Assembly (NCBI GenBank): GCA_052034115.1
Contig: JBPOIZ010000011.1
Span: 1 to 64,000 of the forward strand
Direction of reading: 5' to 3'
Source: Lutibacillus sp052034115
Lineage (GTDB): Bacteria > Actinomycetota > Actinomycetes > Actinomycetales > Dermatophilaceae
Length of the DNA stretch: 64,000 nt
The first letter of the stretch is position 1, and each line of letters starts with the position of its first letter. The notes under the pieces are model-generated. The model saw nothing but the letters and a program-made list of their open reading frames with translations, ran no database searches and had not been told where the DNA came from. Both the position numbers and the translations under genes were made by a program. Positions 7,939-16,829 of this stretch are shown here, in pieces.

Positions 7939-9294
7939 ATGAAACGCACCACGCGCAACCTCGCCGCCGCCATCGCCGCAGGGGGTTTGAGTCTCGCCCT
8001 GGCCGCGTGCGGCACTTCCCTGGCTCAGGACACCGGCGCCGGATCGGCGGCTGCCACGACCACCAGCGGCGCCACGACGGGCGCCACGACGAGCGGCACG
8101 GCGGGCACGGCGAGCGCTGCGACGGACGCAACGGCCGGGGTCTCGACGGCCAACCGGACCCCCGGCGAGACCCACTTCGATGCGGACGACCTGACCTGGG
8201 ACGCCTCCGCCGAACGGGCGATCACGCTGGCCGACGGAGCCTCCAAGGGCGGCTCCGGCGCAACAGTGTCGGCGGACACGGTCACCATCACCGACGGTGG
8301 CGTCTACCGGATCTCCGGCACGCTGACCGACGGTCAACTCGTCGTCGATGCTCCTGCCGGCGAGACAGTCACGCTCATCCTCGACGGAGTCTCGATCACC
8401 AACTCCGACGGCCCGGCGATCTCGGTCCTGACTGCCGACGAGGTGACGATCTATCTCGCCGACGGCACGACGAACACCGTGGCCGACGGCACCGACTACA
8501 CGGTTCCCGACGACGCCACCCCGGTGGCCGCCATCGCCTCGGCCGCCGACCTGACCATCGCCGGCAGCGGCTCGCTGGCCATCACCGGCGAAAGCAACGA
8601 CGGCATCAGCACCAAGGACGGCCTGGTCATCGCCGCCGGGACGGTCACGATCACCGCCGCCGACGACGGCCTCCGCGGCAAGGACTACGTCCAGATCCTC
8701 GACGGCACCATCGCGGTCACGTCCGGCGGTGACGGGATCAAGGCGGACAACATCGAGGATGCGGACCGCGGCTGGGTGAGCGTCCGCGGCGGCACAGTGA
8801 CCCTGTCCACCGGCGACGACGGTATCGATGCCGAGCGGGCCCTCGACATCTGTGCCGGCACGGTGACTGTCGAGGAGTCGCTGGAGGGCTTGGAGGCCCA
8901 ATACGTCACCATCTCCGGCGGGACCGTCTCGGTGACCGCCTCCGACGACGGCATCAACGCCACCGCGATGTCGACGGCGCAGGACGCCACGACGACCACC
9001 GACCAGGGTCCCGGCGCAGGTCCTGGTGGCGGCCCCGGCGGTGGACGAGAGGCGGACGACGGCTCGCAGCTCACCATCAGTGGTGGCACGGTCGCCGTCA
9101 AGGCTGGGTATGACGGCCTGGACTCGAACGGCGTCATCACCCTCAGCGGCGGGGCCATCACCATCACCAGTCGCGATGCCGGCGGCGATGGTCCGGTGGA
9201 TGCCAACGGCACCATCACCTTCACCGGCGCAGACCTGACCACGAACGGGACGACGATCACCTCGGTCGACCAGCTCGGGACCCAGCACCCGTAG
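7939..9294 (+). CDS. Lipoprotein with carbohydrate-binding Cthe_2159-type beta-helix domain (DUF4353-like)
   Basis: 451 aa. ATG start with GAGGAAGG eight bases upstream. Lipobox LALAAC around residue 24 predicts a membrane-anchored, surface-exposed lipoprotein, followed by a Thr/Ala/Gly-rich linker to about residue 75. The rest is a repetitive parallel beta-helix with recurring turns such as DDGLRGKD, GDGIKADN, DDGIDAE and DDGINATA, as in the calcium- and polygalacturonate-binding Cthe_2159 family. A Gly/Pro-rich loop near residue 355 interrupts it. Proteins of this family often sit with VTC and DUF4956 proteins; those occur here about 50 kb away. Confidence 0.82.
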   Translation: MKRTTRNLAAAIAAGGLSLALAACGTSLAQDTGAGSAAATTTSGATTGATTSGTAGTASAATDATAGVSTANRTPGETHFDADDLTWDASAERAITLADGASKGGSGATVSADTVTITDGGVYRISGTLTDGQLVVDAPAGETVTLILDGVSITNSDGPAISVLTADEVTIYLADGTTNTVADGTDYTVPDDATPVAAIASAADLTIAGSGSLAITGESNDGISTKDGLVIAAGTVTITAADDGLRGKDYVQILDGTIAVTSGGDGIKADNIEDADRGWVSVRGGTVTLSTGDDGIDAERALDICAGTVTVEESLEGLEAQYVTISGGTVSVTASDDGINATAMSTAQDATTTTDQGPGAGPGGGPGGGREADDGSQLTISGGTVAVKAGYDGLDSNGVITLSGGAITITSRDAGGDGPVDANGTITFTGADLTTNGTTITSVDQLGTQHP

Positions 9295-9318
9295 CAGCCG
9301 TTCTGCCGGATCGCGAGG

Positions 9319-9350
9319 CCGCCGCTCGTCACCGTGACGTGCGGCGGTTT
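9319..9350 (+). terminator. GC hairpin followed by TTT
   Basis: CCGCCGC (9319-9325) pairs with GCGGCGG (9341-9347), followed by TTT. It lies 25 bp after the stop of the lipoprotein gene and is a plausible intrinsic terminator. Confidence 0.45.
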
Positions 9351-9390
9351 CGCCGCGCCCCCACCTCGACGGCCTCTATCTCCCCACCCC

Positions 9391-9448
9391 TACCCCCTCG
9401 GCACCCTTCGCCGCAGCCCTACCCCCACGGCACCCTTCGCCGCCGCCC
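9391..9448. repeat. Two tandem copies of a 29-bp unit
   Basis: Units at 9391-9419 and 9420-9448 share CGGCACCCTTCGCCGC and differ at a few positions. A partial third copy (CCCCCACGGCAC) lies just before the MFS promoter. No gene is seen between 9295 and 9506. Confidence 0.6.
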
Positions 9449-9494
9449 AACCCCCCACCAAACGCCCACGTCCAGCAGGTCGCCCCCACGGCAC

Positions 9495-9500
9495 TACTGT
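9495..9500 (+). promoter_or_regulatory. -10 box TACTGT, leaderless MFS gene
   Basis: TACTGT ends six bases before the GTG at 9507 and no ribosome-binding site is present, which predicts transcription starting at or next to the start codon. Confidence 0.5.
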
Positions 9501-9506
9501 GCTCTG

Positions 9507-10682
9507 GTGAACGACCTGGCCGAGCGGCCCGAAACCCGATCCTGGCGCGACGGCCTGACCCTTCGTGCCTACGGGATGCTCGCCTGCCTCGGATTTGCCC
9601 TCGTCGGGCTGGGGGCGGTCCTGCCAGGGGTTCAGGGTGAACTCGGGCTCAGCCCCGGTCTCCTCGCCGGGCTGCCGACGCTCTTCGCACTGTGGTTCGT
9701 GGCGGTCGGGTTGGGCGGGCGGGTGCTCCTCGGCCGATTCGGCCCCGAGCGACTCCTCGCGATCTCCAGCGTCATCATCACGACCGGCTCGGCCCTGGCG
9801 GCACTCCCGACACCCCTGGCGCTGGTGGCGGGCCTGACGATCGTCGGGCTCGGCGGTGCACTCGTCGTCGTCGGCGTTCCGGCGGCGCTCGGGACAGCCC
9901 ATCCACAACGGCTGCGCAGAGCCCTGACCGAGGCCAACGCCCTCAGCGTCCTGGCCGGTATGGCGGCACCGACCGCGGTCTCGGTGGCGGTCACGGCCGG
10001 GCTCGGTTGGCGCATCGGCTACCTCCTGCCCCTCGTGCTGCTGGCCCTGCTCGGGCTCCGGCCGGGCGGGTCCGCGGCGCCGGTTGATCCGGCCCGCGCC
10101 CCGGTCCCCGACGTGTCACCACCGGCTGGCACCGTCGGTGCGATCGCGCCCAGCTGGTTCGGTGTCGTCCTGGCAGTCATGATCGAGTTCGTCTTCACCC
10201 TGTGGAGCGGAGTCGCCATACAGGACTGGCACGCCACGACGACGGCCACTGCAGCACTGGGACCGCTGTTCTTCGTCGCCGGTATGGCGGCCGGGCGCAT
10301 GGTGAGCGCGGCCCTCGATGACCACCTCACCCCCGGACGGATCACTGCCGTTTCGGTGACTCTCGTCGTCGTGGGGTTCCTCGGCTTTCGCAGCGCCGGC
10401 ACGGTCCCGCTCGGGTTCGCCTGGCTGGTCGTGGCCGGCCTCGGCGTGGCCCCGCTCTACCCCCTGACCTTGACCCAGCTCATGGCCGCGTCGAGCCCGA
10501 CCGCGGGGGCCCGATGGGGTGCCGTGGCGTCCGGCACGGCGATTGCCGTCTCACCCCAGATCCTCGGACGAGTCGCCGACGAGGTCGGACTGCGCACCGC
10601 TTTCGCGATCGTCCCGGCCCTCGCCTGCCTGCTGGTCGGCCAGCAGGTGCTCCGACACCGACGGCCCGACCGGCTCGGGTGA
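9507..10682 (+). CDS. MFS transporter
   Basis: 391 aa with eleven or twelve hydrophobic segments by eye, beginning AYGMLACLGFALVGLGAVLPG. The segment GGRVLLGRFGPERLLAI resembles the MFS loop 2-3 signature. A GTG start at 9507 is preferred over an upstream ATG because the upstream stretch is proline-rich repeat DNA and because of the -10 box at the expected leaderless distance. The protein resembles CynX/NimT-type MFS permeases; the substrate is unknown. Confidence 0.85.
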   Translation: MNDLAERPETRSWRDGLTLRAYGMLACLGFALVGLGAVLPGVQGELGLSPGLLAGLPTLFALWFVAVGLGGRVLLGRFGPERLLAISSVIITTGSALAALPTPLALVAGLTIVGLGGALVVVGVPAALGTAHPQRLRRALTEANALSVLAGMAAPTAVSVAVTAGLGWRIGYLLPLVLLALLGLRPGGSAAPVDPARAPVPDVSPPAGTVGAIAPSWFGVVLAVMIEFVFTLWSGVAIQDWHATTTATAALGPLFFVAGMAAGRMVSAALDDHLTPGRITAVSVTLVVVGFLGFRSAGTVPLGFAWLVVAGLGVAPLYPLTLTQLMAASSPTAGARWGAVASGTAIAVSPQILGRVADEVGLRTAFAIVPALACLLVGQQVLRHRRPDRLG

Positions 10683-10840
10683 TCCGCGCCCGAGCGCACC
10701 CCGGCCAGCCCCGCTGTCGAGGGCGCGCGCAGGATGCAGATCGAGGAGCGCTGCGCTGGCCACCGACAGCCGGTTGACCTTCTGGACGCAGACCGCCGGC
10801 ACGACGCCGACGCGGGCAGGAGTCGGAACGCGCGGATGAG

Positions 10841-11726
10841 TCAGACCACCGTCCGCAGCAGGGTGTCCGACACCCCGATGGTGATCTGCTGACCCCAGCC
10901 GATGAGCAGTCGATCCCCTTCGATGCCGTCCCCGAAGGCCACCAGCTCCTCGGAGCGGCTCCGCAACGCCAGGCTGGACCCCTCCAGCCGTCCAGCAACC
11001 AGATGTGTCCCCGTCGTCGGGGACGGCCAGGCTTCCCGGACGAACCACGCCAGCGCCGCCTCGGTGGGACGCGGCAGCACCAGGTCGGGGGCGAGCACCC
11101 GCTGGATGGAGGCGCTCCACCCGCTGGCGCCCGTGCCGGTGCCGATGACCACGCCGGAGGACGACTGAAGCTCGGCCTCAGGACCGGCGGTCAGCTCGTA
11201 GCGGGCCGACTGGTGGCCGGCCTGGCCGACATACACGTCGTTGAGGGCTCGCAGCGATTGGCCGTCGTCAGTGCGCACCTCGACCATCCGCCGGTCGAGG
11301 TATGCCGCCCGCCCGGCCGCGACGTCGGCGAGCACGTCGGCCACCGCATCCGCCGCGTGGGGCACCAGCACCCCGGCGTTCTGCCCGGGCGTCGGGTCGA
11401 CCCCGATGACCGGCTGGCCCGCGAGGTACTTGGCGACGTTCGCCACCAGCCCGTCCGGCCCGAGTGCCACGACGATGTCGGCGGGCTCGAAGACGAACCG
11501 GGACAGCTCGGCCCGTTCGACCTCGGCGCGCCGCCAGTCTGCCGGCACCGCGACCCAGACGGCGCGACGGGCCTCGTCCCGCGAGGTATGCCGATGCAGC
11601 ACCCCCTCCAGCCCCTTGGCCCCGGGCGCGCAGGAAGAACTCGACCTGCCCTCGAGTGCCATGCCGGTCGAGGAGTTCGGCATACTCCGTCCGCCGGGTG
11701 ACCAGCACGACGCGTGGGGTCGCCAT
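10841..11726 (-). CDS. NAD kinase-like protein, interrupted by a frameshift
   Basis: The product would be about 294 aa but is split between two frames. The start MATPRVVLVTRRTEYAELL reads in one frame to about 11625; the rest (RHTSRDEARRAVW onward) continues in another frame to 10841. The C-terminal part has GPDGLVANVAKYL, which aligns with the GGDGT region of ATP-NAD kinases, then IGVDPTPGQNAGVL and GTGTGASGW. The shift coincides with a CCCCGGG run at 11620-11626; removing one base there joins the halves in frame. It could be a sequencing error or a real inactivation. The start lies 2 bp after the SPFH stop, so the two are translationally coupled. Expected role: phosphorylating NAD to NADP, in keeping with NrtR control. 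Confidence 0.72.
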
Positions 11727-11728
11727 GG

Positions 11729-12739
11729 TCAGCCCTCCGCACCAGTGGTGATGGCCAGCCGGCTCAACAGGCCCTGGACGAGGTCGGGGGTGACGACGAG
11801 GTGCTCGACAGCGGGCAGGTGCTCGGCTGCCTCGCGGACGGCGAGGGCGAGGAGCAGCTCACGGGGCACGCCGGCATAGGCCTCGACGCGGGCCCGTTCG
11901 GCGTCCGCGGCGGCGACACCCACGACTCGATCCGCGTCGGCCCGGGCCTCGGCAAGGGCCCGGGTCCGAGCAGACTGTGCCTCGGTCTCGATGACACCGG
12001 CCGCCGCGACTTCCTCCGCGTTGCGTCGAGCGTTGGCGCCCTCCTGGGCGATGAGCTGCTCGCGGCGCCGCGCCAGCTCGATCTGGTTGGCCAGCTCGTT
12101 CTCGCCGATGGCGGCCTCGCGCTCCACGGCCCGGGCCCGCCGCTCGAACGTGGCCTTGTCGGCCTCCTGCTGGATGGCCTCACGGGCGGGGGTCTGAAGG
12201 GCTCGCTCGACATCCGGCTCGGGGCGCATCAGGGAGAACCGGGTCCCCACCACGGCCACGCCGAGGCCGGCCAGACTCGCATCGGCGTCGAGCCGGGACT
12301 GGACGACGGTGCCCAGTCTGCTCTGGTCGGTGGCCAGCACCTCGCGCAGGTCGAGTCCGGCGAGCACCGCCGCGACCGCCTCCGCCGTCGCCCCCCGGAC
12401 CGCGGTCGCCAGCGTCTCGAGCGGGGTCTGGGTCCACCCGCCGGTGCTCAGGTCGATGGAGAAATCGACGCGCGTGGCGGCCAGGTCCGGGTCGGCCACC
12501 CGATAGGTGACCACTCCAGGGACGGCGACCTGATGCAGGTCGGTGGTGCGCACCGGCACGAGGACCGCGCACTCGCGGTCGTCGACCGGCACTTCGCTGA
12601 TGGCGGCGCTGAGCGCACGGAACCAGAAAGCCGCGCCGACGGCGCTGTGGCGAGGGCGACCGTTGCCCAGGTGCCGCACGTGGCTGGCCTCGGTTGCCCG
12701 CAGGTGCCGAAGGAACGGGTAGGTGGTGATGGTGGCCAT
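11729..12739 (-). CDS. SPFH/band 7 domain protein
   Basis: 336 aa. ATG start with GAGAGGAAGG upstream on the minus strand. Residues from about 60 to 190 have the SPFH/prohibitin pattern (VTYRVADPDLAA, ATAVRGATAEAVAAVLAG, LGVAVVGTRFSLM). They are followed by a long Ala/Glu/Arg-rich coiled coil of about residues 195-290 (QQEADKATFERRARAVEREA). No strong N-terminal membrane span is seen, so association may be peripheral. First gene of a two-gene unit with the NAD kinase, divergent from nrtR, with two palindromic operators in its promoter. Confidence 0.85.
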   Translation of the reverse strand: MATITTYPFLRHLRATEASHVRHLGNGRPRHSAVGAAFWFRALSAAISEVPVDDRECAVLVPVRTTDLHQVAVPGVVTYRVADPDLAATRVDFSIDLSTGGWTQTPLETLATAVRGATAEAVAAVLAGLDLREVLATDQSRLGTVVQSRLDADASLAGLGVAVVGTRFSLMRPEPDVERALQTPAREAIQQEADKATFERRARAVEREAAIGENELANQIELARRREQLIAQEGANARRNAEEVAAAGVIETEAQSARTRALAEARADADRVVGVAAADAERARVEAYAGVPRELLLALAVREAAEHLPAVEHLVVTPDLVQGLLSRLAITTGAEG

Positions 12740-12759
12740 GGGAGCCTTCCTCTCATTCT

Positions 12760-12772
12760 CGTCATGTTGACG
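12760..12772. promoter_or_regulatory. NrtR operator copy 1, CGTCA-TGT-TGACG
   Basis: Perfect inverted repeat just upstream of the SPFH gene; its centre is 34 bp from that of copy 2. Flanks are also conserved between the copies (CTC before, AT after). Confidence 0.75.
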
Positions 12773-12793
12773 ATAATAAGACACGCCCCTTCT

Positions 12794-12806
12794 CGTCAAA
12801 TTGACG
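12794..12806. promoter_or_regulatory. NrtR operator copy 2, CGTCA-AAT-TGACG
   Basis: Perfect inverted repeat ending nine bases before the nrtR -10 box at 12816, well placed for autorepression. Confidence 0.75.
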
Positions 12807-12815
12807 ATTGTGGGT

Positions 12816-12821
12816 TAGGCT
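12816..12821 (+). promoter_or_regulatory. -10 box TAGGCT, leaderless nrtR
   Basis: TAGGCT ends six bases before the GTG at 12828 with no ribosome-binding site. Confidence 0.5.
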
Positions 12822-12827
12822 GCCGAG

Positions 12828-13511
12828 GTGACGTACCCTCCGTTCGCCGTAACCGTTGACCTCGTGGTCCTCACCGTGCGCTCCGCTCGACTCTGTGTGC
12901 TGCTCGTCGAACGGGCCGGACCGCCATACCAAGGGCAGTGGGCGCTCCCCGGCGGTTTCGTGGGGATCGACGAAGACCTGGCCGACGCGGCATACCGCGA
13001 GCTGGGCGAGGAGACCGGGGTCACCGCCGGGGTCCACCTCGAACAACTGGCGACGTATGGCGCTCCAGCGCGCGACCCACGGATGCGCACCGTCACCGTG
13101 GCCTGGCTCGCCCTGGCCGCCGACCTCGGCGAGCCCATCGCCGGCAGCGACGCCGCAGCAGCCCGATGGATTCCGTGCGATGACCTCGATGAGCTCCGGC
13201 TCGCGTTCGACCATGCCCAGATCCTCAGCGACGGGGTCGAGCGAGCGCGGGCCAAGCTCGAGTACACGCCACTGGCGACGGCCTTCTGCGACACCGAGTT
13301 CACCGTGGGTCAGTTGCGGGCGGTCTACGAGGCGGTGTGGGGTCACCCTGTGGACGCCCGGAACTTCCATCGGAAGGTCACCGGGACGGTGGGATTCCTC
13401 GAGCCGACCGGACGAACGACCACCATCGACGGCGGTCGCCCGGCCCAGCTCTACCGCCGGGGTCCGCTCGAGCTCCTGCTCCCTCCGCTGACGCGCGCCT
13501 CCGACGGCTGA
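12828..13511 (+). CDS. nrtR: NrtR-type NUDIX-related transcriptional regulator of NAD metabolism
   Basis: 227 aa, leaderless GTG start. The N-terminal NUDIX fold carries the box GGFVGIDEDLADAAYRELGEETGV at about residues 43-66 with REL and EETG intact, so hydrolase activity is not excluded. The C-terminal part, from about residue 150 (FTVGQLRAVYEAVWGHPVD, NFHRKVTGTVGF), is the winged helix diagnostic of NrtR regulators. These sense ADP-ribose and control NAD biosynthesis or recycling. The neighbours (NAD kinase, SPFH protein) and the twin palindromes support local control of an NADP-related unit. Confidence 0.9.
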   Translation: MTYPPFAVTVDLVVLTVRSARLCVLLVERAGPPYQGQWALPGGFVGIDEDLADAAYRELGEETGVTAGVHLEQLATYGAPARDPRMRTVTVAWLALAADLGEPIAGSDAAAARWIPCDDLDELRLAFDHAQILSDGVERARAKLEYTPLATAFCDTEFTVGQLRAVYEAVWGHPVDARNFHRKVTGTVGFLEPTGRTTTIDGGRPAQLYRRGPLELLLPPLTRASDG

Positions 13512-13553
13512 TCGGCAGCGCCGGGCAATGCCGCCACTCGTGTCGGCGAGCGC

Positions 13554-14318
<765 letters not shown>

Positions 14319-14326
14319 GAACGGGC

Positions 14327-14332
14327 ACCCTA
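14327..14332 (-). promoter_or_regulatory. -10 box TAGGGT, leaderless PCD/VOC gene
   Basis: Minus-strand TAGGGT ends eight bases before the ATG at 14318. Confidence 0.45.
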
Positions 14333-14362
14333 CGCCCGAGCGGGCTCCAGCGCTCGGCAGCA

Positions 14363-14394
14363 CTGACCGGGCAGCCGCGCGCGGGCCCGGTCAG
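14363..14394 (-). terminator. Hairpin after alpha/beta hydrolase gene
   Basis: CTGACCGGGC (14363-14372) pairs perfectly with GCCCGGTCAG (14385-14394), 4 bp beyond the stop of the hydrolase. There is no U-tract, as is common for actinobacterial terminators. Confidence 0.5.
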
Positions 14395-14398
14395 GACG

Positions 14399-15247
14399 TC
14401 ACCCGACCAACCGCTCGAGGATCGGCCGCCAGGCATCCAGCAGCACCAGATGTCCCTGACCGGCGCACACGGTCAGCGTGCTCGTCGGCAACATCTCGTG
14501 CTGGTAGCGGGCCTGGCCCAGCGGCACGTTGCGGTCCAGGTCGCCGTGCCACAGGTCGACGCGCGGCTTGATCTCCGCCAGCTCGAACCCCCACGGCGAG
14601 TTGACGACGATGTCGTCGTCGGCCGGTCCGAGCCCACCCTGCGCGTACCCCTCGCGGATGCTGGCCAGCAGCATGTCTCGGACCCCGGCCCGCATCGCCA
14701 CCGCTCGGTCAACCGGCGGGAACGACGAGGCAAGGCGCCGGGCGACCGTCGCGGGGTCGCCGGTGAGCATTCGGTGCATGAGCCGGCGGACCAGCCGGAC
14801 CGCGGTGGGGGAGGACCGGCCCACCATGTTGAGCACCCGCACCCCGAGGGGCATGCCGTCATACGGATGTGGTCTCTCGAACGGGCCGAGCCCGCTGACC
14901 ACCCCCGCCGCCGTCACGCGTTCCGGCAGGTAGCGAGCACAGGCCAGCGCGTGTGGCCCACCCGCCGACCACCCCAGCACGCCGAAGCGCTCGGCACCGA
15001 GATGATCGGCCAGCTGGGCGATGTCGCCGGCCCAGTCGACGAGGCGCCGGCCGGGTTGCGGCGTGGACCGCCCGTGCCCCGGCCGATCGGTGGCGACGAA
15101 CCGCACGTCCAGGTCGCTGAGGACCGACAGGTCGCTCGGGTGCTCGAGGCGCGAGCCGCCGGAACCGTGGAAGTAGAGGACCGTGTGGGTGGCACGCGGG
15201 TCGCCATACACGGCGTACCCCAGGGTTCGCCCATCGGAGAGGATCAT
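14399..15247 (-). CDS. Alpha/beta hydrolase
   Basis: 282 aa. Oxyanion motif HGSGGSR near residue 27, nucleophile elbow GWSAGG near residue 93, acid HGDLDRNVP near 237 and catalytic His in GQGHLVLLD near 264, a complete triad for an esterase, lipase or epoxide-type hydrolase. Its ATG overlaps the stop of the upstream DUF4386 gene (ATGA), so the two are co-translated. Substrate unknown. Confidence 0.87.
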   Translation of the reverse strand: MILSDGRTLGYAVYGDPRATHTVLYFHGSGGSRLEHPSDLSVLSDLDVRFVATDRPGHGRSTPQPGRRLVDWAGDIAQLADHLGAERFGVLGWSAGGPHALACARYLPERVTAAGVVSGLGPFERPHPYDGMPLGVRVLNMVGRSSPTAVRLVRRLMHRMLTGDPATVARRLASSFPPVDRAVAMRAGVRDMLLASIREGYAQGGLGPADDDIVVNSPWGFELAEIKPRVDLWHGDLDRNVPLGQARYQHEMLPTSTLTVCAGQGHLVLLDAWRPILERLVG

Positions 15248-15855
15248 CGGCCCACCAGCGCGGACCGGCGCGCATCGCTCGAGCGGCGTCCGACCAACAG
15301 CAGCCACCCCAGCAAAGCCAACTCACCAAACATGAACGGCATCAGCACTCCTGAGTCGAGGAACTGGACGGCGCCAGGCAACGAATCTGCAAGGTATGCC
15401 AGGCCGGCCGCTCCCGTCGCCACAACCACGAGCACCGGCACCGCGTTGCGCGCGAGCACGTAGGCCAGGACGACGAGATGCAAGCCAAAGACCAGCAGGC
15501 TGGTCGACCAGCGTTCGTCGAATGTCGCCACCGCGGCTCGGTCAGCGGCCCCTCCGGTCAGCAGCGCGAGTGCAGCCGACCCCTGTATGGCGCCCGCGCC
15601 GATGCGGAGCACCGCGGCAATCGCCGAGGTGCGAGGCGCCTCGGCGTTGGTGAGGCGCCACAGCCACCAGGCGACGACAACATCGAGGCCGCTGATGAGG
15701 ACGAACGCTGCGGCAGCGCCACGCACGACGGCGTCCCCGCCGTCAGCGTGCACCAGCAGGTTGGCCGGTATGGCGAGCACGGTCAGTGCGGCCAGCGCCA
15801 TACCGGCAGTCAGCGCCGAGCGGGCGCGACCGGACGACAGAACGAGTGAGGGCAT
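15244..15855 (-). CDS. DUF4386-like multi-spanning membrane protein
   Basis: 203 aa with five or six hydrophobic segments (GMALAALTVLAIPANLLVHA; AAAFVLISGLDVVVAWWLW; SLLVFGLHLVVLAYVLA; AVPVLVVVATGAAGLAYLA; FMFGELALLGWLLLVG). The arrangement matches the DUF4386 family, whose function is unknown. I chose the ATG at 15855 because a longer frame starting at 15891 would run into a strong hairpin; GGGTGG lies upstream of 15855. Overlaps the hydrolase start by ATGA. Confidence 0.75.
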   Translation of the reverse strand: MPSLVLSSGRARSALTAGMALAALTVLAIPANLLVHADGGDAVVRGAAAAFVLISGLDVVVAWWLWRLTNAEAPRTSAIAAVLRIGAGAIQGSAALALLTGGAADRAAVATFDERWSTSLLVFGLHLVVLAYVLARNAVPVLVVVATGAAGLAYLADSLPGAVQFLDSGVLMPFMFGELALLGWLLLVGRRSSDARRSALVGR

Positions 15856-15883
15856 GAGCCCACCCTGCCCGGCGAGGGTGTGA

Positions 15884-15910
15884 CGGACCATGGGGGAAAC
15901 CCCCAGTCCG
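15884..15910. terminator. Strong hairpin CGGAC-ca-TGGGGG / AAA / CCCCCA-GTCCG
   Basis: Eleven paired bases with a triloop and one 2-nt bulge. It lies between the DUF4386 gene and the hsdM remnant. On the minus strand it would end transcription coming from the remnant and isolate the membrane-protein gene. No gene is seen in 15911-15983. Confidence 0.55.
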
Positions 15911-15983
15911 GCCCTGAGAGCACCCTGGGCGGCAGGGGCGTGGCCCCGGCGAACGGGTACGCCTCATCGCGTCAACGGTGAGC

Positions 15984-16373
15984 CTATGAGGTCTGCCTTC
16001 CAGTGCCGATTTGCCGCTCCAAGGCGACGGCCACAGCCTCGGACTCCTCAAGGGCGGCGGTGAGGTCCTCGACGATCTCGCGCGCCAGGACGTCCGGTGA
16101 CGGCAGGTTGTCGAGGTCCTCGAGGGACTCGTCACGCAGCCAGGTGATGTCGAGGTTCGCCTTGTCACGGGCAGTGATCTCGTCGTAGGTGAACGGCTTC
16201 CAGCGTTCGCACTCCTCGCGTTCGCTTCGCCGTCCCGGCTTGTATGCCGTCACGAAGTCTTCGAGGTCGGCACGCCGGAGGGGGTTCTGTTTGAGGGTGA
16301 AGTGCTTGTTTGTCCGTGGGTCGTAGACCCAGAGGCGTTCCGTCCAGGGCTGGCCGGGGCGGGCGACCTTCTT
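15984..16373 (-). pseudogene. hsdM: C-terminal remnant of type I restriction methylase HsdM
   Basis: About 130 codons match the far C-terminus of N6-adenine type I methyltransferases: WTERLWVYDPRTNKHFTLKQ, NPLRRADLEDFV, TARDKANLDITWLRDESLED and EIVEDLTAALEE. The catalytic NPPY/F region and everything N-terminal of WTERLWVYD are absent. Upstream, the reading frame runs into the reverse-frame shadow of an antitoxin-type gene. The junction is near 16365-16385. There is no start codon of its own and no hsdS or hsdR follows, so this is a deletion remnant. Confidence 0.8.
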
Positions 16374-16791
16374 GTCGGAACCGTCGGCGCTTGGCTCGCT
16401 CGCGCTCCCGGAACTCGACAAGGTCACTGAGCCGGACGAAGCGGTGTCGCCCGGGCCGTTCCATGGGCAGGTCTCCGCGCTCAAGCATCCGGACCAGAGT
16501 CGGACGCGAGATGCCCAGGTAGTCTGCGGCCTCCTGGGTCGTCAGGAGGGCATTGAGCGGGGCGACGTTCACGCCGGCCCCCGCACTTAGCGCTTGGGCG
16601 ACCTGCAGAAGCACCTCGACCATGGACTCGGGGATCTCATGGGACGTGCCATCGGCAGCGACGATGGCGGGGCGCCGCTCGGGAACGCTGCCCCCGACCC
16701 GCTCGAGCGCACCGATGAAGTCAAGGATTTCCGCCTCGTGACCCTCCGGGAGGTAGGTACGCGAGTCGATCGACGCTGAGGTACGGGCCAT
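16165..16791 (-). CDS. Excisionase-type HTH antitoxin-like protein with aberrant C-terminus
   Basis: 208 aa as read. Residues 1-135 are a coherent antitoxin-like protein: MARTSASIDSRTYLPEGHE, PAIVAADGTSHEIPESM, and an excisionase/MerR-like helix-turn-helix TTQEAADYLGISRPTLVRML followed by LPMERPGRHRFVRLSDLVEF. Relatives normally stop soon after the ERERAKRR helix and are followed by a PIN-domain toxin gene. Here the frame runs on into the out-of-frame 3' end of hsdM, and no PIN gene follows. The first 135 residues could still fold and bind DNA; the last 70 or so are junk sequence. Confidence 0.7.
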   Translation of the reverse strand: MARTSASIDSRTYLPEGHEAEILDFIGALERVGGSVPERRPAIVAADGTSHEIPESMVEVLLQVAQALSAGAGVNVAPLNALLTTQEAADYLGISRPTLVRMLERGDLPMERPGRHRFVRLSDLVEFRERERAKRRRFRQEGRPPRPALDGTPLGLRPTDKQALHPQTEPPPACRPRRLRDGIQAGTAKRTRGVRTLEAVHLRRDHCP

Positions 16792-16829
16792 GGAGGCATC
16801 CTCGATCAAACGAACAAAACGAACGAGAG

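Noticed and set aside
15856..15891. Longer start for the DUF4386 protein at 15891
   Set aside because: It would begin within the strong hairpin at 15884-15910 and lacks a ribosome site; 15855 has GGGTGG upstream.
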